Origin: SABI01 sp963676605
GTDB lineage: Bacteria > Spirochaetota > Spirochaetia > Sphaerochaetales > Sphaerochaetaceae
NCBI GenBank assembly: GCA_963676605.2
Contig: CAXXSP010000032.1
Span: 1-58,112, forward strand
Reading direction: 5' to 3'
DNA length: 58,112 nucleotides
In this document: one piece after another, positions 41,721 to 50,588 of the stretch
How positions within the stretch are numbered: position 1 is the first letter of the stretch
Layout of the letters: each line of letters opens with the position of its first letter
Made by a program: the position numbers and the translations under genes
Notes under the pieces: model-generated
What the model saw: only the letters and a program-made list of their open reading frames with translations
Database searches by the model: none
Told to the model about the DNA's origin: nothing

Positions 41721-42164
41721 TCAGATCAGTATTCCTGAGGGAAAGACCAGGTGCACTGCTGCGATAATCAGTACAGCGAATCCGAGATTCCGCTTGTGAT
41801 ATTCGATTGCGGAATGCCCCATCATCAGAAAGTCCTTCGCAGAGGCCTTTGCCTCTTCCTCATCCACATGCTCTACCTCTTTCGAGGAAAAAAGGATGCC
41901 GCTCAGGAAAAGAACGAACAGGGCAAGGGCGAGAACAACCACGAATTCTCCAAGAATAACGGGGGCAGGAGATACGGGGAAGAACAGGTTTGCCAGAATA
42001 AGCAGAAGATAGATCAGAGCCATCAGCGCTATCCGCTTCTTCTTCCCGAGCAGATAGTTCTTTGTCTTGAGAAGTATGATGTACTTCCACCCATAATAGT
42101 CGGACAGTAATACCAGCGCCTCGAGAACAAGGGCCACCATGGTGAGAAAGAAAAGCTGCATCAT
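41721..42164 (-). CDS. Four-helix membrane protein of unknown function
   Basis: 147 residues with four predicted transmembrane helices (residues ~2-20, 45-63, 68-92 and 127-145) and a charged loop EVEHVDEEEAKASAKDF between the third and fourth. Not recognised. Overlaps the nnr stop by four bases, so it is co-translated with nnr. Confidence 0.65.
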   Translation of the reverse strand: MMQLFFLTMVALVLEALVLLSDYYGWKYIILLKTKNYLLGKKKRIALMALIYLLLILANLFFPVSPAPVILGEFVVVLALALFVLFLSGILFSSKEVEHVDEEEAKASAKDFLMMGHSAIEYHKRNLGFAVLIIAAVHLVFPSGILI

Positions 42165-43741
42165 TTCCTCTGTTCCTTCTCCACCTGTTCGTAAGCCGCG
42201 GGGATATAGGAGATCAGACGATTACTGTCATACCAGCGCTGCTCGTCCCTAGCAAGTTCACCCGCCCTCTGATGGAGCAGAACTCCGCTCAGTGCAGCCT
42301 GTTCCACCGGAAGACCTCCGGCAACGCAGGATCCGATGATACCGGTCAGCACATCGCCGCTACCGGCAACCCCAAGGGAGTTGTTATTTCCCTTCACGAC
42401 TGTAAGGGAGGGTTTATCCTTCCTTCCGTCTGCAATCCAGACCATGTGAGTCTTGTAGACAAGGACTGCATTCAGTGTCTTCGATATACTCTTCAGTGCC
42501 TCAAGAAAAGCCTCCGGAGTGCTTCCCCCTCCGGTATCCTGAGCGTAGAGTGGCATGTTCAACTGCTCAAGCAGAGTTCTGAGTTCACCGGGATGCGGGG
42601 TCAGAATGAGAGGCGGAAGCTCGGCAGGTACAATACGCTTCTGATGGAGCAGGGAGCCGAAAGCCTGGATCGCATCTGCATCGAGAACCACCGGGATATC
42701 TCCTTTTAAAACCTCGTGCAGCTGATGCTCCCTGTTTTCTCCCCAGCCTGGACCACAAAGGATCGCCTGATAGTCAGTAAGTGAAGAAGAGGGATAGGGA
42801 GTAAGGGGATCAACGGTATGAACGATGAATGAAGGATGATCCTGGCGGATGGAGGAGGCTACTTCCTCATCAAGAAACAGGGAGATGAGACCTGTGCCTG
42901 AGGAGAATGCGGCATAGGAGGTCAGCTGAACGGCTCCGGTGTAGGTCGGGGATCCCCCGAAGACAGCTACATGGCCCCGGCTGTTCTTATAATCCTGATG
43001 AGTGAAACCTGGAATCGTGATATCTGAGAAGTCGGCTAGCCGGGCACTCTGCGTAGCATCGGAGAGAAGCTTCGGCGGGAAAGAAGGATTCACAACAACG
43101 ATCTTTCCCCATGAACCGCTCCAGGCAGGCAGGCAGGCACCGTATTTCTCAAGGCCGAAGGTGATCGTGATATCGGCTTTGACGTGAGCCATGGTCGCGG
43201 GCAGCTGATCGCTGTATCCGCTCGGCACATCGACCGAAACGATGAGTGCATCCCGCTCTTTCTGCTCATTTATCAGGTGAATGACCCGGGAAGTAACATC
43301 ATTGACTTTGGAGTGAAGCCCTGTACCGAGAATACCGTCGATGATGACATCCGCCCCCCGGAGGATGGAAACAGAGGTTTCATCAAGCTCCTCCTCTCTC
43401 AGTGATACCTCATGGACAGCTATTCCCGTCTTGCTGATAATATCCCGATGGACAGCACAACTCTGAGACAGGCGGGTTCCGAGGTAGAGGATCCTGATAT
43501 CCTTCTTCCCCATAAGATGTGCTTCTCTCGCCATAACAAGGGCATCACCGCCGTTGTTGCCGCTTCCTGCGATCACAACGAGGGAGGTGTCAGGCATCAT
43601 CGGTTTTCCTGAAATCTCCAGAAGACGGTGAAAACCTTTCACCCCTGCATGTTCCATGAGGAGGAGCGAAGGAATTGCGTATTCCCGCATAGCCCTTTCG
43701 TCAATGTCTCCCAGTACCTGGGTGCTTACCAGCGGTTCCAT
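42161..43741 (-). CDS. nnr: Bifunctional NAD(P)H-hydrate epimerase/dehydratase
   Basis: 526 residues. Repairs NADH and NADPH hydrates. N-terminal epimerase (YjeF_N): SLLLMEHAG, VVIAGSGNNGGDALVMAR, VIIDGILGTGL and VSVDVPSGYSD. C-terminal ADP-dependent dehydratase: AVFGGSPTYTGAVQL, AILCGPGWGE, ILTPHPGELRTLL and NNSLGVAGSGDVLTGIIGS. Both active sites look complete. Its start is divergent from the NikR-like gene across a 12-bp-arm inverted repeat. Confidence 0.95.
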   Translation of the reverse strand: MEPLVSTQVLGDIDERAMREYAIPSLLLMEHAGVKGFHRLLEISGKPMMPDTSLVVIAGSGNNGGDALVMAREAHLMGKKDIRILYLGTRLSQSCAVHRDIISKTGIAVHEVSLREEELDETSVSILRGADVIIDGILGTGLHSKVNDVTSRVIHLINEQKERDALIVSVDVPSGYSDQLPATMAHVKADITITFGLEKYGACLPAWSGSWGKIVVVNPSFPPKLLSDATQSARLADFSDITIPGFTHQDYKNSRGHVAVFGGSPTYTGAVQLTSYAAFSSGTGLISLFLDEEVASSIRQDHPSFIVHTVDPLTPYPSSSLTDYQAILCGPGWGENREHQLHEVLKGDIPVVLDADAIQAFGSLLHQKRIVPAELPPLILTPHPGELRTLLEQLNMPLYAQDTGGGSTPEAFLEALKSISKTLNAVLVYKTHMVWIADGRKDKPSLTVVKGNNNSLGVAGSGDVLTGIIGSCVAGGLPVEQAALSGVLLHQRAGELARDEQRWYDSNRLISYIPAAYEQVEKEQRK

Positions 43742-43800
43742 GCCTGTATAGTACTCCTTACCCCTACATTTTTCAATAAAAGGAAGAGTTTCTGAAGAAT

Positions 43801-43836
43801 AAGGGTAGCACGATTTTTATAAAACGTGCTACCCTT
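43801..43836. promoter_or_regulatory. Long inverted-repeat operator of the metal-transport regulator
   Basis: AAGGGTAGCACG (43801-43812) and CGTGCTACCCTT (43825-43836): perfect 12-bp arms around a 12-base AT-rich centre. It lies 22 bases upstream of the regulator start and 60 bases upstream of nnr. The widely spaced arms resemble NikR-type operators. Confidence 0.7.
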
Positions 43837-43858
43837 GACTAAAACAGGGAGGTGAGCT

Positions 43859-44278
43859 GTGAGCAGTACAGTCCGTTTCGGAGTTTCCATGGATAGAGAG
43901 TTGGTGGATGCGCTCGATCAGCTGACAGAGACCTACAATTTTCCAAACAGGTCTCAGACTCTCCGCCACATGGTGCATGAGAAAGTGAGAGAGTTCGGCG
44001 AATCTGATGACCTGTCTGAAGTGACTGCCGTTGTCTCTCTCATGTACAAATCGGGGACTACCCTGAACAGGGTTCCGATCGATACTTTCCCTTCCCTCTC
44101 GATCCACACAAACCTGCAGTCTCATATTTCCAAGGGAATCGTTCTTAAAATCCTCATCGTGAAGGGTTTGTCCGGAGAAGTAAGAAAATGGGCATCTCAG
44201 GTCATGAAAAGTCCTCATGTTGTCGGTAATATCTCAGTAGTGGCTATTGAAAGCATGGTGGAGGAGCTCAATTGGTAA
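43859..44278 (+). CDS. NikR-like ribbon-helix-helix metalloregulator
   Basis: 139 residues. N-terminal ribbon-helix-helix (STVRFGVSMDRELVDALDQL, then NRSQTLRHMVHEKV) and C-terminal ACT-like metal domain (LSEVTAVVSLMYKSG, IVLKILIVKGLSGEVRKWA). Aligned by eye with E. coli NikR, only one of the nickel ligands (the His89 equivalent) is kept; the positions of His87 and Cys95 are Gln and Val. So it is unlikely to sense nickel in the usual way. GTG start, six bases after GGAGG. Heads and overlaps the transporter operon, so it presumably represses it in response to the transported metal. Confidence 0.8.
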   Translation: MSSTVRFGVSMDRELVDALDQLTETYNFPNRSQTLRHMVHEKVREFGESDDLSEVTAVVSLMYKSGTTLNRVPIDTFPSLSIHTNLQSHISKGIVLKILIVKGLSGEVRKWASQVMKSPHVVGNISVVAIESMVEELNW

Positions 44279-44964
44279 CCCACCACGTACGCTGCTCACA
44301 CCTGCGTTTCTCCTACCGTAAGAATGTGCCCGTACTAAGCGATGTCTCATTCGCTCTCAGTGCGGGAGAACGTGTGTTGATCAAGGGAGGGAACGGCGCC
44401 GGCAAAAGCACCCTGATCAAGCTCCTTACCCACGAACTCACTCCTGAGGCAGGATCAATCGAGCTCTTCGGTACTCCCCTGAACACGAAAAAGGAGATCT
44501 TCCGGTCGAAACTTCTTACCGGGTATGTCCCCCAGATTCAGATTGAATCAGGAATTGCAATCAGCGCGCTCGAGTCAGTGCTTCTCGGTCTGTACGGGAA
44601 AAAATTCTCATTCCTTCGAAGAAGCGGGAAACAGGATGCTCTTCAGGCACGGCAGGCTCTCGCTTCGGTGGGAATGGAACGCTTCGCAGAGCGGGATGTG
44701 AGAGAGCTCTCGGGTGGAGAAAAACAGAAAGTCGCCATAGCGCGTGCGCTTGTCCGCTCTCCCCGTCTTCTCATCCTCGATGAACCGACCACCTATCTTG
44801 ATGCAAAATCAAAGGATGAGATCATGGAGCTGCTCCATACACTGAGCAGGGAACTCACCTGCTCGATGATGATCATCTCTCATGAGGAGATCCCGATGGA
44901 AGGACTTTCCCGCGTCCTGTACCTCGAACGGGGAATCATGAAGGAGGACTCAGATGCTCCTTGA
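44272..44964 (+). CDS. Metal ABC transporter ATPase (ZnuC-like)
   Basis: 230 residues, cytosolic ABC ATPase: Walker A IKGGNGAGKSTLIKLL, Q-loop GYVPQIQI, signature RELSGGEKQKVAIARAL, Walker B LLILDEPTTYLD and H-loop ISHEEIP. TTG start at 44272 with GGAGGAG five bases upstream, overlapping the regulator stop. Zn/Mn-type by operon context. Confidence 0.88.
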   Translation: MVTHHVRCSHLRFSYRKNVPVLSDVSFALSAGERVLIKGGNGAGKSTLIKLLTHELTPEAGSIELFGTPLNTKKEIFRSKLLTGYVPQIQIESGIAISALESVLLGLYGKKFSFLRRSGKQDALQARQALASVGMERFAERDVRELSGGEKQKVAIARALVRSPRLLILDEPTTYLDAKSKDEIMELLHTLSRELTCSMMIISHEEIPMEGLSRVLYLERGIMKEDSDAP

Positions 44965-45784
44965 AGCTCTCGCCATCCCCCTGATCCTTTATGCATTCAT
45001 CGCCATGCTGAGCGCAGGTGCGACCCTCTCTCTTGTAGGAGTTATCATCATACCGCTTCATCTGGTCACCCTCCGGTTCACTCTCATGCATGTGGGTCTC
45101 TTCGGGGCCGCCTTCGGTATTGCACTCGGCCTGCATCCGACCATTACCGCCTATGTCCTGGTTCTGAACGTCTCCATCCTCATGGGGATCATCACCCGGG
45201 AGAAGAAGGAATCAGCAAGCTCTGTAGCAGCACTCTTCATGACACTCGCGCTCGGAGGTGCCTTCCTCCTGCTCGCGCTCGTCGATGTACCTGCAATGGA
45301 AGTCTTCGACATCTTCGCAGGAAATATCCTGCTGCTGAGGCAGGTGGACCTGTGGGGCACTCTCCTTCTGGGCCTCTTCATACTCCTCTTTTTCACCGTC
45401 AATTACCGGGAACTACAGCTGATACTGCTCCATACTGACCTCGCCCATGTCCTGGGAGTCCCCGTCCAGGCCATCATGTCCATGATATTCATTATCCTGG
45501 GACTTGCAGTGGCCACCGCGCTGCGTCTGGTGGGAGCACTACTGGTTGACGCACTTCTCTTTCTTCCTGCTCTTGCAGCCCTCAGGGTGGCGAAGAATTT
45601 CCTCTCCACCCTCATTCTCACATCTGTATTCGGTTTTCTCACAGCACTCTCAGGTTTTCTCCTGGCGCTCTATATAAACCTGCCGATCGGAGCTTCGACG
45701 GCAGTAAGTTCTTCACTTATCGTACTTGTCACATACTCCGGGGTGTACATTCACCGCCGGATCACAAAGGAGTCACACGCATGA
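44954..45784 (+). CDS. Metal ABC transporter permease (ZnuB-like, ABC-3 family)
   Basis: 276 residues with about eight transmembrane helices. ABC-3 family features: AFIAMLSAGATLSLVG at the start, LLLRQVDLWGTLLLG, and LRLVGALLVDALLFLPALAAL with the conserved GALLVDALL stretch. AAGGAGG six bases before ATG; overlaps the ATPase gene by 11 bases. Dimeric channel for a divalent cation. Confidence 0.88.
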   Translation: MLLEALAIPLILYAFIAMLSAGATLSLVGVIIIPLHLVTLRFTLMHVGLFGAAFGIALGLHPTITAYVLVLNVSILMGIITREKKESASSVAALFMTLALGGAFLLLALVDVPAMEVFDIFAGNILLLRQVDLWGTLLLGLFILLFFTVNYRELQLILLHTDLAHVLGVPVQAIMSMIFIILGLAVATALRLVGALLVDALLFLPALAALRVAKNFLSTLILTSVFGFLTALSGFLLALYINLPIGASTAVSSSLIVLVTYSGVYIHRRITKESHA

Positions 45785-46608
45785 ACAGACTGTTCACCTT
45801 TAAGAAAGGAATACTCTTCCTTTTCGTCCTTCTCGTCCTCCCCTTCGCACTCAGTGCCGAAGGAGTAGCGGAAACCACCGATGATATCACATCATCTTCG
45901 ACCTATGCCGCGTATGCCGGTGAGAAGGGGATTACTCCGACACTGGTCGCATCAACAAGCTGGATCGCATCGATCGTCTCCCTTGCAACAGACTATCCGG
46001 TGACAGTCCTTGCCCCTATGACACTGAAACATCCCCCTGAGTACGATTTCACTCCACAGGATATCATCACTGCAGGAAAGGCCGATATGCTCTTCTGGGG
46101 CGGTTATGAGGGGTTCATGAGGCAGCTCTTCGAAGCAAACGGAACCAGCGAGAATAAGATCCGCAAGATCACCACAGGAAATACTCCTGCTCTGATTCAG
46201 CAGAACCTCGACCGTCTCGGTACGTTCTTCCAGACTGAGGATGTCGCGGCGAAGGGAATGGAGCAGGTCAATACCCTCTTCGACCACATGAGAGCACACG
46301 TTGCCTCCCTGAGTGATGACGAGAAGAGAGTCATCGTGCAGTTCCATCAGAAGGCTTTCATTGAAGCCCTCGGGTACACCGTCGTTGCAGTCATCGGCCC
46401 TGCCGAGCTTACCGTGCAGGATGTACAGAAGATCGAAAGTCTCGACTTCTCGCTCATTGTGGATAATTATCACTCTCCCCAGGCCCTTTCCTTCAGAAAC
46501 GATGAAAGAGATTATGTCGAACTGGTGAATTTTCCCGGACCTTTCACAACAGATTCTCTGATAAGTGTGATCGAGCATAACGCACGAGAGCTCTCAATAC
46601 TTGACTAA
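45781..46608 (+). CDS. Metal ABC transporter substrate-binding protein (ZnuA-like)
   Basis: 275 residues with a signal peptide (ILFLFVLLVLPFALSAEG). Cluster A-I binding fold: PTLVASTSWIASIVSLAT, the first ligand region PMTLKHPPEYDFTPQDI (His in LKHPPEY), VQFHQKAFIEALGY with the second histidine, and LIVDNYHSPQAL with the third and an acidic residue. No long His-rich loop, unlike classical ZnuA. Start overlaps the permease stop (ATGA). Confidence 0.82.
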   Translation: MNRLFTFKKGILFLFVLLVLPFALSAEGVAETTDDITSSSTYAAYAGEKGITPTLVASTSWIASIVSLATDYPVTVLAPMTLKHPPEYDFTPQDIITAGKADMLFWGGYEGFMRQLFEANGTSENKIRKITTGNTPALIQQNLDRLGTFFQTEDVAAKGMEQVNTLFDHMRAHVASLSDDEKRVIVQFHQKAFIEALGYTVVAVIGPAELTVQDVQKIESLDFSLIVDNYHSPQALSFRNDERDYVELVNFPGPFTTDSLISVIEHNARELSILD

Positions 46609-46620
46609 AGCGTATCTGAT

Positions 46621-46748
46621 GATTATTCTGTGACTGTCTTGGGGTGGTCGGTATCGACCTGAGATTATACCCGTCGAACCTGATCTAGGTAATGCTAGCG
46701 AAGGGATGCACAGATAATCAAAAACACAAAACAATCCCCCACAGACAG
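46621..46748 (+). promoter_or_regulatory. TPP riboswitch (THI element) upstream of thiB
   Basis: Aptamer 46621-46719: P1 GATTATtCTGTG/CACAGATAATC, then GGGG (46641-46644), CTGAGA (46659-46664), ACCC, GAACCTGATCTAGGTAATG and GCGAAGGGA, the canonical TPP-binding core. A competing stem can form between CTGTCT..GGGG (46634-46644) and CCCCCACAGACAG (46736-46748). No T-tract terminator is seen before the GTG start, so control is probably translational. Confidence 0.96.
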
Positions 46749-46774
46749 AAATCTTACTCTCAGGAGGTAGCAGT

Positions 46775-47800
46775 GTGAAAAAGCACATTCTACTAACGAC
46801 GGTATTTCTGGCTGTATGTATGAGCCTGTCACTGACAGCGGCCGGTACAACAGAAATAGAGACAGAGCGTACCCTTACCGTGTACGCGTACGATTCTTTC
46901 GTGGGTGAATGGGGGCCGGGAGCCGCCATAGCCGAAGCCTTCGAGGCAAAAACGGGAATCAAGGTGAATATGGTCTCCGCAGGTAACGGCGGAGAACTTC
47001 TCACGAAACTGGAGTTCGAGAAAAACGCTCCGAAGGCTGACGTCATTGTCGGTATCAGCGAGGAGCTCACTTCCCGAACGATCGAATCAGGACTCCTCGA
47101 GCCCTACAGTTCAGAAGTGCTCAGCGAGATCCCGGAAAACCTCATCTTCGATGAATCCCATACCCTTCTCCCGTTCGACTGGGGTGCCTATTCCTTCGTC
47201 TACGACAGTGAGAACATTGAAGAGGTACCCACCTCTCTCAACGATCTCCTTGACCCGAAGTACAAGGACAAGATCATCGTGATGGACCCCAGGACAAGCA
47301 GTGTCGGCATGGGGCTGCTGCAGTGGACTCTCGCCGTCTACGGAGAGGAGTACCTCGAATGGTGGAAGGCTGTGAAAGACAATCTCCTGACTATCGCGGA
47401 CGGCTGGTCGAGCGGGTACGGGCTCTTTACAGAGGGTGAAGCACCCCTCGTTCTCTCCTATACAACATCTCCTGTTTATCATAAGATGTGGGAGGAGACA
47501 GACAGGTTCCAGGCAACAGTCTTCGAGGAAGGCAATTACCTTGCCATCGAAGGAGCCGGAATCCTGAAAAGCTCCCAGCACAAGGATGCTGCGAAGCTCT
47601 TCATCGACTTCCTCCTGAGGGAGGCTCAGAGTGATATTGCCACCACGAACATCATGTTCCCGGTCAACACCAATACCGTTCTCGACGAAGCCTTCGCAAT
47701 TGCCCCGGAACCGACGAAGGCACTCCTTCTCGATAACTCGGAAGTCTCTCAGATGAGAGAAACGTGGATCGACGAATGGGTTGAGGTGATGAGTAAATAA
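46775..47800 (+). CDS. thiB: Thiamine ABC transporter substrate-binding protein
   Basis: 341 residues: signal peptide ending near AAGTTEIE, then a periplasmic binding fold of the ThiB type (LTVYAYDSFVGEWGPGAAIA, KADVIVGISEEL, PFDWGAYSFVYDSE, VVMDPRTSSVGMGLL-like segment IIVMDPRTSSVGMGLLQWT, and NIMFPVNTN). Binds thiamine or its phosphates. GTG start with AGGAGG. Expression is under the TPP riboswitch, which confirms the substrate class. Confidence 0.93.
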   Translation: MKKHILLTTVFLAVCMSLSLTAAGTTEIETERTLTVYAYDSFVGEWGPGAAIAEAFEAKTGIKVNMVSAGNGGELLTKLEFEKNAPKADVIVGISEELTSRTIESGLLEPYSSEVLSEIPENLIFDESHTLLPFDWGAYSFVYDSENIEEVPTSLNDLLDPKYKDKIIVMDPRTSSVGMGLLQWTLAVYGEEYLEWWKAVKDNLLTIADGWSSGYGLFTEGEAPLVLSYTTSPVYHKMWEETDRFQATVFEEGNYLAIEGAGILKSSQHKDAAKLFIDFLLREAQSDIATTNIMFPVNTNTVLDEAFAIAPEPTKALLLDNSEVSQMRETWIDEWVEVMSK

Positions 47801-49533
47801 TGGGAAGAAAGGAAGCAGGCACAGGAGGCACATTCACTCACGGGACAAGGTTCTACAGCCTCGTCAGTGCACCCGCCATGGCTGTGCTCCTGCTTCTGTT
47901 TTTCATTCCACTCTTCATCATTCTTTCAAAAGGGTTTGTCGGCAGTGACGGGGATTTCACCCTTTCACGTGTCGGTGAAACCCTGACAGATTCATATGTG
48001 ATCAGGATTATCCTGTTCACGCTCTTCCAGGCGGCTGTCAGTACCCTCGGAGCTCTTGCAGTGGGGCTTCCCGGTGCATACCTGATGGCACACTACAATT
48101 TCAGGGGCAAACGGCTCGTACGGGCGGTTTCCACCATTCCATTCATTCTCCCTTCAATCCTCGTGGTTCTCGGGTTTGTGATTTTCTATGGGAATACGGG
48201 GGTTCTCAATACGCTTATCATGAGCGTCTTTCCCGTCGAAGAACCTCCGGTGAAGATCCTCTATTCCTTCAAGGCGATCATACTCGCCCACACCTTCTAC
48301 AACTTCCCTATCGTTCTCTCGATCGTCTCGACCTTCTGGCAGCAACTCCCTCTGAAACCTGCACAGGCCGCACAGTCACTCGGGGCAACGAAAGCGAAAG
48401 TGTTTTGGAGCGTCACCTTACCCCGGCTCCTTCCTTCCATCATCTCGGCTGCAACACTCGTGTTTCTTTTCTGTTTCTCCTCATTTGCTATCCTTCTTGT
48501 CCTGGGCGGAGGCCCCAGGTTCACGACGCTGGAGGTGGAGATCTACCAGAGAGCCCGCATGGCGGGAGATATTGGAGGATCGAGCGCTCTCGCAGGGCTT
48601 TCTATCCTCATTGCCCTTCTCCTCGTCACGATCTACTCCTATACGCAGCAGAAAATGAGATACACAGAAGAGTTTACCGATCAGCATACCGGGATGATTC
48701 CCACACAGAGAAAGAGTCTCCCGATGAAGCTCTTCATCATCGTCTATATCGTCTTCACGGTGGTCTTCATTCTGGGACCTCTGCTGAGTATCGTCTACCG
48801 GTCCCTGTTCGCACAGATGAGCAGGTCAGGACCGATGGTCTTCTCACTCGATAACTACAGAATCCTCTTCTCCTCCCTTTCGGGAGGAAAGAGTACCTCT
48901 ATCCTTTCGATCATCAACAGTGTACTCATAGCTACAGGAGCATCCTTCATCTCAGTCATCTTCGGAGTCCTCCTCTCGAGCAGAATAGTGGCAGGAAGGA
49001 AGAGAGACCGGCTGTTCCTCGAAGTCTTCGGCATGCTCCCCATGGTCGTCTCTTCGGTGACCCTCGGACTCGGCTATTATATGATATCGGTCCTCACCAG
49101 CCGCTGGGATATCGGGAAAATCGTGTTTGTCGTGCTGGCTCATGTGGTGATCACAAGCCCCTTCATCCTGCGTTCCATCCTCCCTACCTACCGAAGGATA
49201 CCCCAAACCTACCAGATGGCATCGCTCACCCTCGGGGCGACATTCACAAAAACCTTCTGGAACATAGACCTTCCCCTCCTGAGAAACGCTCTGGTCAGTG
49301 CAGGAGCCTTCGGCTTCGCCATCTCCATGGGAGAGCTTCAGGCAACCCTCACCCTCTCAGACTCAACGATCATCACTCTCCCGATCACGATGTACCGGCT
49401 CATAGGTTCCTACAACTTTGCAGCGGCCTGTGCACTGGGAACAATTCTTATGGGAGTGTGTATTCTTATTTTTCTCTCAATCGAATACCTGAAAAAAGGA
49501 GAGACTCACCATGGGTTCACTTCGCATTTCTGA
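47800..49533 (+). CDS. thiP: Thiamine ABC transporter permease
   Basis: 577 residues with about 12 transmembrane helices in two halves, each carrying a binding-protein-dependent transport signature (QAAQSLGATKAKVFWSVTLP and YQMASLTLGATFTKTFWNID), as in ThiP and FbpB. Start overlaps the thiB stop (TAATG), and its end overlaps thiQ by 23 bases. Confidence 0.93.
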   Translation: MGRKEAGTGGTFTHGTRFYSLVSAPAMAVLLLLFFIPLFIILSKGFVGSDGDFTLSRVGETLTDSYVIRIILFTLFQAAVSTLGALAVGLPGAYLMAHYNFRGKRLVRAVSTIPFILPSILVVLGFVIFYGNTGVLNTLIMSVFPVEEPPVKILYSFKAIILAHTFYNFPIVLSIVSTFWQQLPLKPAQAAQSLGATKAKVFWSVTLPRLLPSIISAATLVFLFCFSSFAILLVLGGGPRFTTLEVEIYQRARMAGDIGGSSALAGLSILIALLLVTIYSYTQQKMRYTEEFTDQHTGMIPTQRKSLPMKLFIIVYIVFTVVFILGPLLSIVYRSLFAQMSRSGPMVFSLDNYRILFSSLSGGKSTSILSIINSVLIATGASFISVIFGVLLSSRIVAGRKRDRLFLEVFGMLPMVVSSVTLGLGYYMISVLTSRWDIGKIVFVVLAHVVITSPFILRSILPTYRRIPQTYQMASLTLGATFTKTFWNIDLPLLRNALVSAGAFGFAISMGELQATLTLSDSTIITLPITMYRLIGSYNFAAACALGTILMGVCILIFLSIEYLKKGETHHGFTSHF

Positions 49534-50539
49534 TATCAGGGTATCGTATCCCGAATTCGCACTTGAGTTCTCCTGCAGTATCCCGCAGGGAGCCCTGGTA
49601 AGCATCATAGGTCCCTCAGGCTGCGGTAAGAGCACGACGCTTCAGCTGATCAGCGGTCTTCTCCCTGTTCAATCAGGAACTATCCACCTCGACGGTGAGG
49701 ATATTACAGAAAAAGAGGTGCATGAGCGGAATATCGCAATGGTCTTCCAGGATTACGCGCTCTTCCCCCACATGAACGTGGAGAAGAATATCTCCTATCC
49801 CATGAGTCTGAGGAAGATGAAGAAGAAGGCGATCATCCAGGAGGTGAAACGTCTCCTGCAGGTTGTCGGCTTAAGCGGGTACGAAAAGAGATCCATATCA
49901 GAACTCTCCGGAGGAGAGAAGCAGAGAATCGCCCTCGCCCGTGCTCTTGCGAGTTCCCCGCAGATACTGCTTCTCGACGAGCCTCTCTCCGCCCTTGATG
50001 CGAAAAAGAGAAAACATCTGAGAACCCAGATCCGGGATATTCATGATGCGACAGGAATCACGACGATCTATGTCACCCATGATCAGGAAGAGGCTCTCAC
50101 TCTGAGTGATATCGTCATCGTCATGAAAGACGGAAAAATCGAGCAGATCGGGACTCCTCAGGAGGTGTATACCGCACCGGCGACCCTGTTCGTCGCCCAG
50201 TTCATGGGAGAAGGGTCTGTCCTTTCCTCTTCCCTTCTTACTGAGGAGCATCTGAAACTGAATTCACGGACTCGTGGAGGTATTCCCGAGGGAAGAACCT
50301 CCCTCTTCTTCCGACCGGAAAACGGAATCCTCCTCACGAAGGAGATGGAATTCCCCCCTACTCTCTGGGATCATATCCTCCTGACAGGAGCTGTTGTAAT
50401 CCATCAGGAGTATAGAGGATCTCGATATCTCATAACCCTGAAGTGGGAAGAACAGCTCATGTCCGTCTACTCTGCAGAGCGCATACGATCAGTCGAGGCG
50501 GATCTCGCCATACCACTTAGAAATATTATCTGGTACTAA
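49511..50539 (+). CDS. thiQ: Thiamine ABC transporter ATPase
   Basis: 342 residues: Walker A IIGPSGCGKSTTLQLI, Q-loop MVFQDYALFPHMNV, signature SELSGGEKQRIALARAL, Walker B ILLLDEPLSALDAKKR, H-loop YVTHDQEEALTLSD, and a C-terminal TOBE-like extension (FFRPENGILL). Longer than E. coli ThiQ and closer in architecture to FbpC/PotA types. Energises the ThiBP system. Confidence 0.92.
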   Translation: MGSLRISDIRVSYPEFALEFSCSIPQGALVSIIGPSGCGKSTTLQLISGLLPVQSGTIHLDGEDITEKEVHERNIAMVFQDYALFPHMNVEKNISYPMSLRKMKKKAIIQEVKRLLQVVGLSGYEKRSISELSGGEKQRIALARALASSPQILLLDEPLSALDAKKRKHLRTQIRDIHDATGITTIYVTHDQEEALTLSDIVIVMKDGKIEQIGTPQEVYTAPATLFVAQFMGEGSVLSSSLLTEEHLKLNSRTRGGIPEGRTSLFFRPENGILLTKEMEFPPTLWDHILLTGAVVIHQEYRGSRYLITLKWEEQLMSVYSAERIRSVEADLAIPLRNIIWY

Positions 50540-50588
50540 TCCTTTCCCCGAAGTAACCGATCGATGAAAACGGTGTTATCTTATATAC

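Noticed and set aside
43859..44278. Nickel regulator NikR controlling nickel uptake
   Set aside because: Most nickel ligands are not conserved by eye and the operon encodes a ZnuABC-type, not NikABCDE-type, transporter.
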